In this document: positions 7,670 to 15,576 of the stretch, piece by piece | Layout of the letters: the number at the start of each line of letters is the position of its first letter | Numbering within the stretch: the first letter of the stretch is position 1 | Assembly: GCA_937922945.1 (NCBI GenBank) | Contig: CAKZUP010000070.1 | Coordinates: 1 to 36,721, forward strand | DNA length: 36,721 nucleotides | Direction of reading: 5' to 3' | Source of the DNA: an uncultured Granulosicoccaceae bacterium | Lineage (GTDB): Bacteria; Pseudomonadota; Gammaproteobacteria; Granulosicoccales; Granulosicoccaceae | The notes under the pieces: generated by a model | Told to the model about the DNA's origin: nothing | The model's database searches: none | Seen by the model: only the letters and a program-made list of their open reading frames with translations | Position numbers and translations under genes: made by a program

Positions 7670-9499
7670 TTATTCCACGGTGACGCTTTTCGCCAGATTC
7701 CGAGGCTGATCGACATCGCGCCCCAGCCCCACAGCGCTGTGATAAGCCAACAGCTGAAACACAACGCCCAACAGAACAGGCTGAGTTAAGGCGCCTGCAT
7801 CCGGTACCTGAATAACGGCTTTGGCTAACTTATGAATTCGCGTTGACTCTTCCTTATTATGGGTGCTGGCAACAGCAATGACCGGCGCGCCACGTGCATT
7901 GATTTCTTCCATAGAGGAGATGGTTTTTTGCAGTAGCTCATCGTTAGGCAATACAACAAAGCAGGGTGTGTCTTTGGTTACCAAAGCCAGTGGTCCATGC
8001 TTTAATTCAGAAGCCGGGTAGGCTTCGGCGTGTATATAAGAAATTTCTTTTAGTTTTTGTGCGCCCTCCAATGCAATCGGGAAGCCATTGGTTCTGCCGA
8101 TGAAAAACGCGCTTGAACTTTTCTTATACTTGTTGGCTATTTTTTTAATTGAAGGTTCCAGAGTCAAAACGCGCTGGATATTCTCTGATAAAGCCTTGAG
8201 TTCATTAATGATGCTTGTGCCACGTTGCGGTGACAGATCACGTGAACGTCCCAGCAGAAGCGCCAGAAGTGAAAAGCACACCAGCATACTGGTATAACCT
8301 TTTGTTGATGCCACCGAGACTTCTGGCCCGGCGTGCATATAGATACCGCCGTCCACCTCTCTTGCAATGGTACTACCCACGCTATTCACTATGCCCAATA
8401 CAAAACCGCCTTTACGCCGAACTTCCCGCAATGCTGCCAGTGTGTCGAATGTTTCTCCTGACTGACTCACAACAATATATAAAGTGTCTTGTTCGATAAC
8501 AGGGTTTCGGTATCGAAATTCGGCTGCGGCCTCGGCTCTGACCGGTATGCGCGCCAGAGTTTCTATCATATGTGCACCGGCCATGCCCGCGTACAGAGCA
8601 GAGCCGCATCCGAGTATGGTGATACGCTTGATACCGATAAGATCGCGAGCTTCAAAGTTTAGACCGCCCAGGTGTGCCGTGGAGAATCGTTCATCAAGTC
8701 GACCACTGAGTGTTTGTGTGACTGTGTCGGGTTGGTCGAGTATCTCCCGATACAGGTAGTGCGGGTGTCCACCTCTATCGTAGTGGGCAAATTGCGCGTT
8801 CAATGTAATCGCTTTTTTGTTCGCCACGCTTGCATCCATACGCATTACTTTAAAGCCATCTGGGCTCAGTTCTGCAATTTCGCCATCGTCCAGATGTACA
8901 ACCTGATTGGTGTGTCTTATCAGGGCAGCCATGTCTGATGCGGCAAACATTTCGCCATCACCAATGCCTAGCAGTACCGGACTGCCATTGCGGGCCACAA
9001 CAATCGTATTCGGGTTTTGTTGATCGATTACGGCAAGTCCGTAGGTGCCCACAATTTGTGAGACTACTGCTCGCACCGCATCTGCAAGCGTGCCGTCTTG
9101 CTGCGTTAATAAATGTGCTATGACTTCTGAGTCTGTCTCTGATGTAAAAATGACATCGTTCGCCAGTGAGTTTTTGAGCGCATCGACGTTCTCGATAATT
9201 CCGTTGTGAGCAATGGCGAAACGATGGTGTGAGTCGTTATGCGGATGCGCATTTTCATCTGTTGGAGCGCCGTGTGTTGCCCAACGCGTATGTCCAATGC
9301 CGCAATGCGAAGCGATACTGTTGTCAATCTTGACCTCAAGTTGATTAAGCTTGCCTGCAGACTTTATGGTTTTAAGTTTCTTTCTGGAGATAACTGAAAT
9401 ACCGGCTGAGTCGTAACCTCGATATTCAAGCCGCTTTAATCCATCCAGTAAAATAGGCACAACCGTTTGATTGCCGGTGTAAGCAATAATGCCGCACAT
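7670..9499 (-). CDS. glmS: Glutamine-fructose-6-phosphate aminotransferase (isomerizing)
   Basis: This enzyme makes glucosamine-6-phosphate from fructose-6-phosphate and glutamine, the entry step of peptidoglycan and LPS amino-sugar synthesis. ATG 9499 gives 609 residues, exactly the E. coli length, and places the catalytic Cys right after Met (MCGIIAYTGN). AAGGA lies 7 nt upstream. The frame extends to 9532 but that would bury the catalytic Cys. The N-terminal glutaminase domain (LEYRGYDSAG, GHTRWATHG) is followed by two SIS sugar-isomerase domains (SQSGETFDTLAALR, SVASTKGYTSML, GRTNGFPIALEGAQKLKE). The C terminus is QPRNLAKSVTVE. The usual partner glmU is not adjacent, and no glmS ribozyme-like leader is seen in the 111 bp upstream. 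Confidence 0.97.
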   Translation of the reverse strand: MCGIIAYTGNQTVVPILLDGLKRLEYRGYDSAGISVISRKKLKTIKSAGKLNQLEVKIDNSIASHCGIGHTRWATHGAPTDENAHPHNDSHHRFAIAHNGIIENVDALKNSLANDVIFTSETDSEVIAHLLTQQDGTLADAVRAVVSQIVGTYGLAVIDQQNPNTIVVARNGSPVLLGIGDGEMFAASDMAALIRHTNQVVHLDDGEIAELSPDGFKVMRMDASVANKKAITLNAQFAHYDRGGHPHYLYREILDQPDTVTQTLSGRLDERFSTAHLGGLNFEARDLIGIKRITILGCGSALYAGMAGAHMIETLARIPVRAEAAAEFRYRNPVIEQDTLYIVVSQSGETFDTLAALREVRRKGGFVLGIVNSVGSTIAREVDGGIYMHAGPEVSVASTKGYTSMLVCFSLLALLLGRSRDLSPQRGTSIINELKALSENIQRVLTLEPSIKKIANKYKKSSSAFFIGRTNGFPIALEGAQKLKEISYIHAEAYPASELKHGPLALVTKDTPCFVVLPNDELLQKTISSMEEINARGAPVIAVASTHNKEESTRIHKLAKAVIQVPDAGALTQPVLLGVVFQLLAYHSAVGLGRDVDQPRNLAKSVTVE

Positions 9500-9610
9500 T
9501 GTATTTTCCTTTTTTTCCGTTGGTGCCATCAATGAAGATGGCTGGCGTAATGGTTAGCGGAAGCGATAACTCAGAAGAGCTCACTCATAAGCCTGTCAGC
9601 GCAGCGCAAG

Positions 9611-9883
9611 TTAACCGTAGATGGCACGACGAATTTGTCGTGTCGTCATGGCCTTTGCGCAAAATCTTCTCTGCTGAAGTTCAACCTGCAAGGTTTGAAA
9701 AATCTGTGCATTGCTGTGCCCCAGCGATTGCAATTCCTGATGTCGCTGACGCAGAAACGCTTCGGGCGTGTCATCGAAGAAGGCAAATACCTCATTGACC
9801 ACGCGTTCAGCTTCCTCCGCGGTCAGGCGGCTGCTGCGACACAGGTAGTCGATAAGTTCAGCTGGTACTGCACTGTCTGGCAT
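9611..9883 (-). CDS. Small conserved hypothetical protein upstream of glmS
   Basis: The 90-residue product begins MPDSAVPAELIDYL and ends TRQIRRAIYG. It is predicted all-helical and charged, with no signal peptide or membrane segment. The pattern FFDDTPEAFLRQRHQELQ, then SNAQIF, then RRF and RQIRR-IYG looks like a conserved proteobacterial family of unknown function that I recall only by its sequence style. It lies 111 bp upstream of glmS on the same strand and may be co-transcribed with it, though the gap also leaves room for a glmS promoter. The only competing frames are on the opposite strand and lack family-like features. I assign no function. Confidence 0.6.
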   Translation of the reverse strand: MPDSAVPAELIDYLCRSSRLTAEEAERVVNEVFAFFDDTPEAFLRQRHQELQSLGHSNAQIFQTLQVELQQRRFCAKAMTTRQIRRAIYG

Positions 9884-9923
9884 GTGGGCTATTAAAGCGG
9901 TGTGATAATCGATAAGCTAATAT

Positions 9924-9943
9924 TTTGCCCGAAAACGGGCAAA
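9924..9943. terminator. Short GC hairpin in the 9884-10040 gap
   Basis: TTTGCCCG, an AAAA loop and CGGGCAAA form a perfect 8-bp stem at 9924-9943. Read on the minus strand it would follow the glycosylase gene at 10041-11243, with an A/T-rich run after it. A terminator for that gene is the simplest reading. Confidence 0.5.
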
Positions 9944-9976
9944 TTAGTGCATTTAGTGTCTGAATTTGGCGTTTCA

Positions 9977-10010
9977 CTAGAAAAATTGGTAGCCAACAGC
10001 GTTTTTCTAG
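9977..10010. repeat. Inverted repeat with nested stem
   Basis: CTAGAAAAA (9977-9985) and TTTTTCTAG (10002-10010) are perfect 9-bp inverted arms. Inside them TTGG (9986-9989) and CCAA (9993-9996) can pair. It lies 31 bp past the stop of the minus-strand glycosylase gene, so it could act as part of a two-hairpin terminator with the stem at 9924-9943. A protein-binding or recombination site is also possible. Confidence 0.45.
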
Positions 10011-10040
10011 CCGTATCTGGCCCGTTTTACTTTCGAAAAA

Positions 10041-11243
10041 TTAGTGCTGCCAAACCACATTGTCTGCTCGGCAAAACCGGCGCACGCGTTCCATTTCGCT
10101 TTTCAGCCTGGCCATACGCGCCTTGCCGAATTTTACGCCCGGCTCAGGCCAAAGATTGTCGATGCGGATAACATTTTTATCGCGATCATGTTTCGCCTCA
10201 ATTCTGCCAACAAACGAATCAAACTCTAAAAGCGGGTAAACGTAGTAGCCGTATTGTCGTTTAACGGGTGGCGTATAAATTTCAATTCGATAATCAAACC
10301 CAAACACACGTGCCAGCCTTTTTCGATCGCGAATGAGTGGGTCGAACGGATTCATCAGTCGCAATCGTCGTGTAGGCTTTGGTGGGTCGTTTAATATCGA
10401 TTGCATATCACGCTTGGCGACAAAAACATCGCAAGTACCATTCGCTGCTGTTGCTTCAACAGTTAGCAATACATCATTTTGTTTTTCGGTCCAGTGCTTG
10501 GCGGTGATGAGATCGAACGCGTCCCAGAATCGCATGATTTCACCTGCGTTGGCGAAACCAAGATTGTTCAATGCGTGGTTGCACAGCCAATCAACGCATT
10601 CCTTGGCGCTTTTTTGATTCGCCTTGTCAATAACAGGGTACACGCGCTCAGCCAAGTCGTAATATTTGGAAAACCGGTGTCGGCTGGAAACGGCCAGTGT
10701 GCCGTTGAGCCAGAGGTAGTCGAGAATTTTCTTGTGTTCCGGCTTACTCCAAACTTCGTTTGGTGTCTTCTGCTTAACTGACTTAAAATCGTTTGACCTG
10801 AGTGGGCCTTCCTGTTTTATTCTGTTGAGTATGCTTGCTTGTTGTTGTTTGGTTAAACCTGTGCGCCATTGCTCACCGGTGCGCTTTTCAGATTGACGCT
10901 TGAATTGGTTCTGCCAGTAAACCAGAGTATCCACTGGCAAAATGCAAGCGTCGTGGCAAAAGTGTTCGAACACTGTTCGATCATCTTTCAGTGATTGCTC
11001 AAGCATCGAAGGTTTGTATTGATTATTTCGGCTCCAAAGGATGTGGTCATGGGCGCGCGCGATAACCTGCAGTGGATCGAGTTGCACATAGCCCAAGGCT
11101 TTAATGGTGCCCAGAAGAACCTCTTGATTGCAGGGCCCGTGAGGTGCATGGCTTAACCCTGCGCAGTGAATGGCAATGTATCTTGTCTGTTCATTGGAAA
11201 GAATCAATGACGTATTCTTCTTAGACATTTGCGCACGTTTCAT
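10041..11243 (-). CDS. Winged-helix DNA glycosylase, YcaQ/AlkX-like (HTH_42 family)
   Basis: The 400-residue product belongs to the HTH_42 (YcaQ/AlkZ) family of DNA glycosylases, which remove alkylated bases and open interstrand crosslinks. The family core is visible: GYVQLDPLQVIARAHDHILWSR (about 52-72) and the segment FEHFCHDACILP (about 92-103). The catalytic-region motif reads Q-L-D, the type known for E. coli YcaQ/AlkX rather than the Q-x-Q of AlkZ. Later segments DPLIRDRKRLARVFGFDYRIEIY and YGYYVYPLLEFDSFVGRIEAK are the conserved C-terminal domain. Start ATG 11243 is used; ATG 11228 in frame is equally possible, and neither has a strong ribosome site. It is divergent from alkB, with only 36 bp between starts. 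Confidence 0.88.
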   Translation of the reverse strand: MKRAQMSKKNTSLILSNEQTRYIAIHCAGLSHAPHGPCNQEVLLGTIKALGYVQLDPLQVIARAHDHILWSRNNQYKPSMLEQSLKDDRTVFEHFCHDACILPVDTLVYWQNQFKRQSEKRTGEQWRTGLTKQQQASILNRIKQEGPLRSNDFKSVKQKTPNEVWSKPEHKKILDYLWLNGTLAVSSRHRFSKYYDLAERVYPVIDKANQKSAKECVDWLCNHALNNLGFANAGEIMRFWDAFDLITAKHWTEKQNDVLLTVEATAANGTCDVFVAKRDMQSILNDPPKPTRRLRLMNPFDPLIRDRKRLARVFGFDYRIEIYTPPVKRQYGYYVYPLLEFDSFVGRIEAKHDRDKNVIRIDNLWPEPGVKFGKARMARLKSEMERVRRFCRADNVVWQH

Positions 11244-11279
11244 TTATGTTGGCTGTCGGCCGTATCACTCATTAATTTT

Positions 11280-11900
11280 ATGTCGCTGCTCACTGAACCT
11301 ACCTGCGTCGTACCCGGAGTGTGGCTCCTGCACGGATTCGCCTCCAGCGCGGCGCTCTGGTCAGAAATGGAGCAGATTATCGCTAAAGCACCGCTTCGTC
11401 ACATGCAAACCCAGCGCGGTTTCACGATGTCGGTTGCCATGACTAATTGTGGTAGCGTTGGGTGGACCTCCGATCGTCGGGGTTACCGCTATAGCCCGAC
11501 CGACCCGATAAGCGATAAACCGTGGCCAGCCATGCCTGCGCTTTTCTCAACGCTTGCCAATGACGCATCGGAGCAGGCCGGATTCGGCCGTTTTAATCCG
11601 GATGCGTGTCTGATAAACCAATATCAACCCGGTGCTCAGATGGGGGCTCATCAGGATCGCAATGAAAAGAGCTTTGACCACCCCATTGTATCGGTTTCGC
11701 TGGGTATACCGGCACGTTTCTACATACAGGGCGAAACTCGCGGAGGGCAGTCACAATCGGTCGATCTGTTCGATGGTGATGTCATTGTATTTGGTGGCGT
11801 AGCTCGACAGTACTATCACGGTGTTCGCAAACTGAAATCGGCCTCACATCCGTTGTTTGGCTCCGTACGTTGGAATCTGACGTTTCGCGTCGCGCAATAA
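11280..11900 (+). CDS. alkB: Alpha-ketoglutarate-dependent DNA dealkylase AlkB
   Basis: This Fe(II)/2-oxoglutarate dioxygenase oxidatively removes methyl groups from 1-methyladenine and 3-methylcytosine. ATG 11280 (MSLLTEPTCVVPGVWLLHGF) gives 206 residues, close to the 216 of E. coli AlkB. The frame runs back to 11229, but that would overlap the divergent start region. The iron ligands are His124 and Asp126 (HQDRNE) and His180 (YYHGV). NQYQPGAQMGAHQD matches the family signature. Arg197 and Arg203 in RWNLTFR bind 2-oxoglutarate. It is divergent from the YcaQ-like glycosylase, so two alkylation-repair genes share one short promoter region. Confidence 0.96.
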   Translation: MSLLTEPTCVVPGVWLLHGFASSAALWSEMEQIIAKAPLRHMQTQRGFTMSVAMTNCGSVGWTSDRRGYRYSPTDPISDKPWPAMPALFSTLANDASEQAGFGRFNPDACLINQYQPGAQMGAHQDRNEKSFDHPIVSVSLGIPARFYIQGETRGGQSQSVDLFDGDVIVFGGVARQYYHGVRKLKSASHPLFGSVRWNLTFRVAQ

Positions 11901-12046
11901 TTATCTCTGTGCTGACTGTTCCATTTTTGTCCAGATTTTCTGGTAAATGAGTGGATGCAAACAGAATCAACATGCACTCTTTTTATTGATGTGCTGTGGT
12001 TCATTGACTGACTGTGCCGCCTGATCTAACATGACGATATCGACAT

Positions 12047-13633
12047 TTGAAGAGTACGCTGGTGCTGCACACGTACGCGTCTCATGCACTGTATTGCCGT
12101 AAGCGGTTTCGCTCTGAGCGAAGCAGCCCTAAGCCAAACTGCCTTAAGCTCATTTGCCCAAAGCCTCGTAGCTGTCAAGGGCCAAGCTGTCAAGAGCCAA
12201 GCGATCAAGAACAAAGCAATCAAGAACAAAGCGATCAAGAAAAAAGCAATCAAGAACAAAGCGATCAAGAACAAAGCGATCAAGAACAAAGCGATCAAGA
12301 GCAAACTACCGTGTGCAACCTTTCGGACAGTGGAGCTGTAAACCGCGTGGGCGTTCTTGCATTTGTGCCTGCTATTGCGCTTGCACTGAGCGTGCTCGTG
12401 AGCGCGCCTGTTGCCTTGGCTAATAACAGCGGTGAGGTTGGCGAGGTCGCGAAGCAAACGGTCATTCCAGGACAACCATTTAGCTACCGTTTTACCAGCG
12501 ACTCCATACCTTTAGAGCATCTTCGGGTACGGCTGTTAAACAAACCGTCGGGTGCAACGGTGCACAACCAAGCAGATGCGGGCCCGGTTTTGCATTGGAC
12601 TCCGGCCAACAATGTAGCGGCTGAAAACATCGTTATTGTTCAATCGTTCGATGCACGGCAACCGCAGATAATCAGTACGTACCGTTTGTTATTTGAACGT
12701 GGGACGGTTTCAAACCCGATGCAATTGGAACAAGCCTCATCTGGCGCAATCCAATCTGAGCAAGCTGCAACGAAACCGATCACCTTGCTACCGCGTTATG
12801 CCACCAGCACAGTCGACGCTGAGGAGTTGCTTGATCCTGCACCGATTAAACAGCCGCCTGTTGAGTCATTTGATCGTGAAAAACAACGACCGATAAGTAA
12901 CGATCACAGGCCACAGCTGCCAAAGTTAAATGCGCAGTTGCTGAGTGTGGGAACAGAATTTCAATTAATCATACGGCCTACTGATGCCGATAATGATGCG
13001 GTGACGCTGGTAGCCAAACGATTGCCGGAGGGTGCGATTCTGGATGCGGTGTTCGATGGGGGCTGGCTGCTGAGTTGGACACCGGGGATAACACAAACAG
13101 GCATTCACGAAGTGACCTTGGTAGCGACCGAAAAAACCAGAGAAAAAAAACGTGTAGAGCAATTGCTGTTGCTTAAGGTAAGCGATCCTAATGCGCAAAC
13201 CGCACTGGTGCTTGCCAGTGCTCAGTCTAATCGTGTCGTTGAGTCAACCAATGAGGTGACTGATGCAAGCGATAAAGCGCCGTTATCCAGCTCTTCAACC
13301 GTGAACTTTGAGCCATTGTCTTCACAAATTGTCAGTGCCGGGCGAACCATAAGTTTTCCTGTCATCACGCACTCAGAGGACGATGCGGAAACCATCGTGC
13401 ATATAGACCGGTTACCGGGTAGGGCCAGTTTCGATCTGAACGCAAATGGATCACGCACGTTTCATTGGCCTACCACACCGGCTGATCAGGGTGAGCATAT
13501 TTTTCGATTTACCGCCGTTCATTCGAAAGATGCTAGCCGTGTTGCAATAAAAGAAGTACTGATTGTTATTGGCGATCCCGCTGCGCCTGGCTCCCGGCCA
13601 CAGAGAACATCGACTCAGATACAAGGTCAGTAA
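12047..13633 (+). CDS. Exported Ig-like-domain protein with pentapeptide-repeat N terminus
   Basis: The frame gives 528 residues from a TTG at 12047. Residues 16-85 are 14 pentapeptides, ending in near-perfect QSDQE/QSNQE units encoded by a 15-bp array. A hydrophobic segment (about 102-125, VGVLAFVPAIALALSVLVSA) ends in ALA-NN, like a signal peptide or membrane anchor. Three related beta-sandwich modules follow, with the pattern LP-G-x-F-D then W-TP then G-H-FTA. They end about residues 215, 380 and 510, and resemble putative Ig/cadherin-like (He_PIG) domains. The translation start is uncertain. Initiation at a GTG near 12311 would remove the repeats and leave an ordinary secreted protein. 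The product is probably periplasmic or surface exposed. Its ligand is unknown. Confidence 0.65.
   Translation: MKSTLVLHTYASHALYCRKRFRSERSSPKPNCLKLICPKPRSCQGPSCQEPSDQEQSNQEQSDQEKSNQEQSDQEQSDQEQSDQEQTTVCNLSDSGAVNRVGVLAFVPAIALALSVLVSAPVALANNSGEVGEVAKQTVIPGQPFSYRFTSDSIPLEHLRVRLLNKPSGATVHNQADAGPVLHWTPANNVAAENIVIVQSFDARQPQIISTYRLLFERGTVSNPMQLEQASSGAIQSEQAATKPITLLPRYATSTVDAEELLDPAPIKQPPVESFDREKQRPISNDHRPQLPKLNAQLLSVGTEFQLIIRPTDADNDAVTLVAKRLPEGAILDAVFDGGWLLSWTPGITQTGIHEVTLVATEKTREKKRVEQLLLLKVSDPNAQTALVLASAQSNRVVESTNEVTDASDKAPLSSSSTVNFEPLSSQIVSAGRTISFPVITHSEDDAETIVHIDRLPGRASFDLNANGSRTFHWPTTPADQGEHIFRFTAVHSKDASRVAIKEVLIVIGDPAAPGSRPQRTSTQIQGQ
12092..12301 (+). repeat. 15-bp tandem array, 14 units, core unit caaagcgatcaagaa
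   Basis: Eight units from 12182 to 12301 are near identical (core caaagcgatcaagaa, with variants caaagcaatcaagaa and aaaagcaatcaagaa). Six further units upstream, from 12092, keep the 15-bp register and the gc...aag skeleton but are progressively more degenerate, for example tattgccgtaagcgg and aactgccttaagctc. There are no indels. The core unit has a stop in only one of its six frames. Long open frames on both strands are therefore artefacts of the repeat, apart from whichever frame is actually used. Confidence 0.9.
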
Positions 13634-13638
13634 CCTTC

Positions 13639-14553
13639 TTGCAAAGTTTCGATAATCTAACAGACAACCTTAAAGGCGTGGTGATCCTGACGTTCGCAGC
13701 CGCGATGTTTTCGATCATGATTGCATTGGTTAAATACGCCGGTGAAGGTTTGCCAGTGGTGCAAATCGTGTTCTTGCGACAGTTGGGGATGTTTATCATT
13801 ATGTCTCCAACGATACTCACTGACTTTCCAAAAAGCATCATCACCAAGCGTCCGGGTCTGCAAGTACTGCGCGTGTGTTTAGCGCTAATTGCACTGTTTG
13901 GCGGCTTCACAGCAGTGGTTAATATGCCATTGGCCGATGCGACCGCGCTGGGGTTTGCCAAGAGCTTTTTCGTCACGCTGTTCGCGATTTTAATTTTGAA
14001 CGAACGCGTTGGTCTATATCGATGGGGCGCTATTTTTTTTGGATTTATCGGTGTTGCGGTTATGGTGCAACCTGGTACCAGTGGCTATAGTGTTTATGGA
14101 ATCTACGCTTTAATGGCTGCTGCTGCTGCCGGCTTGGTTATGGTGATAATCAGGCTGCTGAGTAAAACCGAATCGAGCACGTCAATCATGGGATTTCAAG
14201 TATTCGGTGTGGGTGTTGTCACGCTGTTTCCTGCCATCGCACTTTGGCAGCAGCCAACGGTAAAAGAATGGATGCTTATTGTCGGGATTAGCTGTGCGTC
14301 TTATTTGGCTCAAAAAGCTAATATCTATGCCTATAAGCACGGTGAAGCGTCTTTATTGGCATCACTCGATTACATTCGATTACTGTTCGCTACGATAATT
14401 GGGTTTTTCCTGTTTGGTCATCTACCTGCAGTATCAACGTGGGTTGGTTCTGGAATTATTGTGGCGGCGGCAGTTTTTACGGTATATAGAGAGTCGAGGA
14501 GAAAGCAAATGCTTACTCGCGCTCCTGAAGCCCGGAGTTTTAATAATACTTAG
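13639..14553 (+). CDS. EamA/DMT-family membrane transporter
   Basis: The product is an inner-membrane protein of about 304 residues with roughly ten hydrophobic segments in two homologous halves, as in the drug/metabolite transporter superfamily (two EamA domains). The first half holds ILTFAAAMFSIMIALVKYAG and FLRQLGMFIIMSP; the second holds YGIYALMAAAAAGLVMVIIRLLS and LDYIRLLFATIIGFFLFG. The start is uncertain. TTG 13639 has an AAGG about 12 nt upstream, GTG codons follow at the GVVILTF segment, and the first ATG lies inside the first helix. It begins 5 bp after the Ig-like protein stop and is probably co-transcribed with it. The substrate cannot be told from sequence. Confidence 0.88.
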   Translation: MQSFDNLTDNLKGVVILTFAAAMFSIMIALVKYAGEGLPVVQIVFLRQLGMFIIMSPTILTDFPKSIITKRPGLQVLRVCLALIALFGGFTAVVNMPLADATALGFAKSFFVTLFAILILNERVGLYRWGAIFFGFIGVAVMVQPGTSGYSVYGIYALMAAAAAGLVMVIIRLLSKTESSTSIMGFQVFGVGVVTLFPAIALWQQPTVKEWMLIVGISCASYLAQKANIYAYKHGEASLLASLDYIRLLFATIIGFFLFGHLPAVSTWVGSGIIVAAAVFTVYRESRRKQMLTRAPEARSFNNT

Positions 14554-14578
14554 CACCTGAATGAATAGTCCATTTCAC

Positions 14579-14668
14579 CAACTCCGCTCTATTAAAAACT
14601 GCTCAGGTAACGTTCGTTTAATGAGTGTTCGTGCGATAAACGTTCGTTCATCACACTTTCGCTCGATA
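14579..14668 (+). repeat. 15-bp tandem array ahead of the lipase-like gene
   Basis: Four clear units start at 14609, 14624, 14639 and 14654 (aacgttcgtttaatg, agtgttcgtgcgata, aacgttcgttcatca, cactttcgctcgata). A decayed unit at 14579 (caactccgctctatt) agrees with the last at 10 of 15 positions; 14594 is weaker still. In the frame of the downstream gene they read NVRLM, SVRAI, NVRSS, HFRSI. The array ends 27 bp before the signal-peptide ATG at 14696. Confidence 0.75.
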
Positions 14669-14695
14669 AGCTCTTTGGGGTTGAGAAAATTAGTT

Positions 14696-15490
14696 ATGCG
14701 ATTTGCCATAGGGAAGTTGGTTTTGGGTCTGACCCTGTTTGTTACCAGTGTATTAACTGTTCAGGCAAACACAGAGCCAGAGACCGATCACGCATTAAAC
14801 GCATCAGTAAACTGTGTCATTCTTCTTCACGGTCTGGCGAGAACATCGGCTTCCATGAACGATATGCAAACACAGCTGATAAAAGCAGGGTTTGTCGTTG
14901 CGAAAATTGATTACCCATCAAGAAAGCAAACGGTGCAGGAGTTGGCAGCACCGGCTATCGAAAAGGGGTTGCAAGTATGTAAGCAGCAAGGTGCAGATAA
15001 GGTTCACGTGGTTACGCATTCAATGGGCGGCATTCTGGTTCGGCAATACATGGCTACCTATGGCGCTAAACAATTTAGCAGGACGGTTATGTTGGCACCG
15101 CCTAACAAAGGCAGTGAAGCGGTAGATGCATTGCGTGATGTGCCCGGATTTCAATTTTTGAACGGTCCGGCTGGTTTGCAATTGGGAACCGATGAAAATA
15201 GTGTGCCGTTGCAGTTAGGTCCTGTAGAAAGTGACGTGGCTGTTATTGCAGGAACGTTTAGTATCAATATTGTTCTATCTACTTATTTGCCCGACCCGGA
15301 CGATGGCAAAGTCTCAGTAGAGAGCACCCGGTTAGATGGCATGTGTGCGCACTTGCAAGTGGATGTGTCTCATCCATTTATTATGCAAGACGAGGGCGTT
15401 ATAAGTGAAGTAATAAGCTACCTGAGAACGGGGAAATTTTTATCCGATGCAGCTGAATATCCCGAGTGTGGGCATCGCTATAAGCATTAG
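14696..15490 (+). CDS. Secreted alpha/beta hydrolase, lipase-like
   Basis: The 264-residue product starts MRFAIGKLVLGLTLFVTSVL, a clear signal peptide with a likely cut after VQA. The mature part has CVILLHGLARTSASM (oxyanion-loop HG), KIDYPSR, and VVTHSMGGILVRQY with the nucleophile Ser109. MLAPPNKGSE follows. Asp203 in PDDGKVSVEST and His226 in VSHPFIM complete the triad. This pattern is that of bacterial triacylglycerol lipase/esterase-like hydrolases; the actual ester substrate is unknown. The frame is open to ATG 14561, which would add 45 residues containing a 15-bp-repeat-encoded segment. Because a normal signal peptide begins at 14696, I prefer that start. It lies downstream of the EamA gene on the same strand. 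Confidence 0.85.
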   Translation: MRFAIGKLVLGLTLFVTSVLTVQANTEPETDHALNASVNCVILLHGLARTSASMNDMQTQLIKAGFVVAKIDYPSRKQTVQELAAPAIEKGLQVCKQQGADKVHVVTHSMGGILVRQYMATYGAKQFSRTVMLAPPNKGSEAVDALRDVPGFQFLNGPAGLQLGTDENSVPLQLGPVESDVAVIAGTFSINIVLSTYLPDPDDGKVSVESTRLDGMCAHLQVDVSHPFIMQDEGVISEVISYLRTGKFLSDAAEYPECGHRYKH

Positions 15491-15576
15491 TATGATTCGG
15501 TTTATTCATGAAAGCTTCAACTGCGATTAATCTGTATTAACGGAAGCATTGCTACGAACGCCATTAAGAAACAAGT

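Noticed and set aside
9500..9610. glmS ribozyme or riboswitch ahead of glmS
   Set aside because: The gap is only 111 bp, shows no pseudoknot-like core, and the glmS ribozyme is a Gram-positive feature.
12092..12301. CRISPR array
   Set aside because: Units are directly adjacent with no spacers, and no cas genes are present.
12084..12341. Second plus frame through the 12-kb array (reading AIKNK repeats)
   Set aside because: Open only because the 15-bp unit lacks stops in that frame; no family features outside the repeat.
12026..12475. Minus-strand frame of 149 codons reading LIALF repeats, resembling a hydrophobic protein
   Set aside because: Hydrophobicity comes from reading the array backwards; flanks show no coding character.
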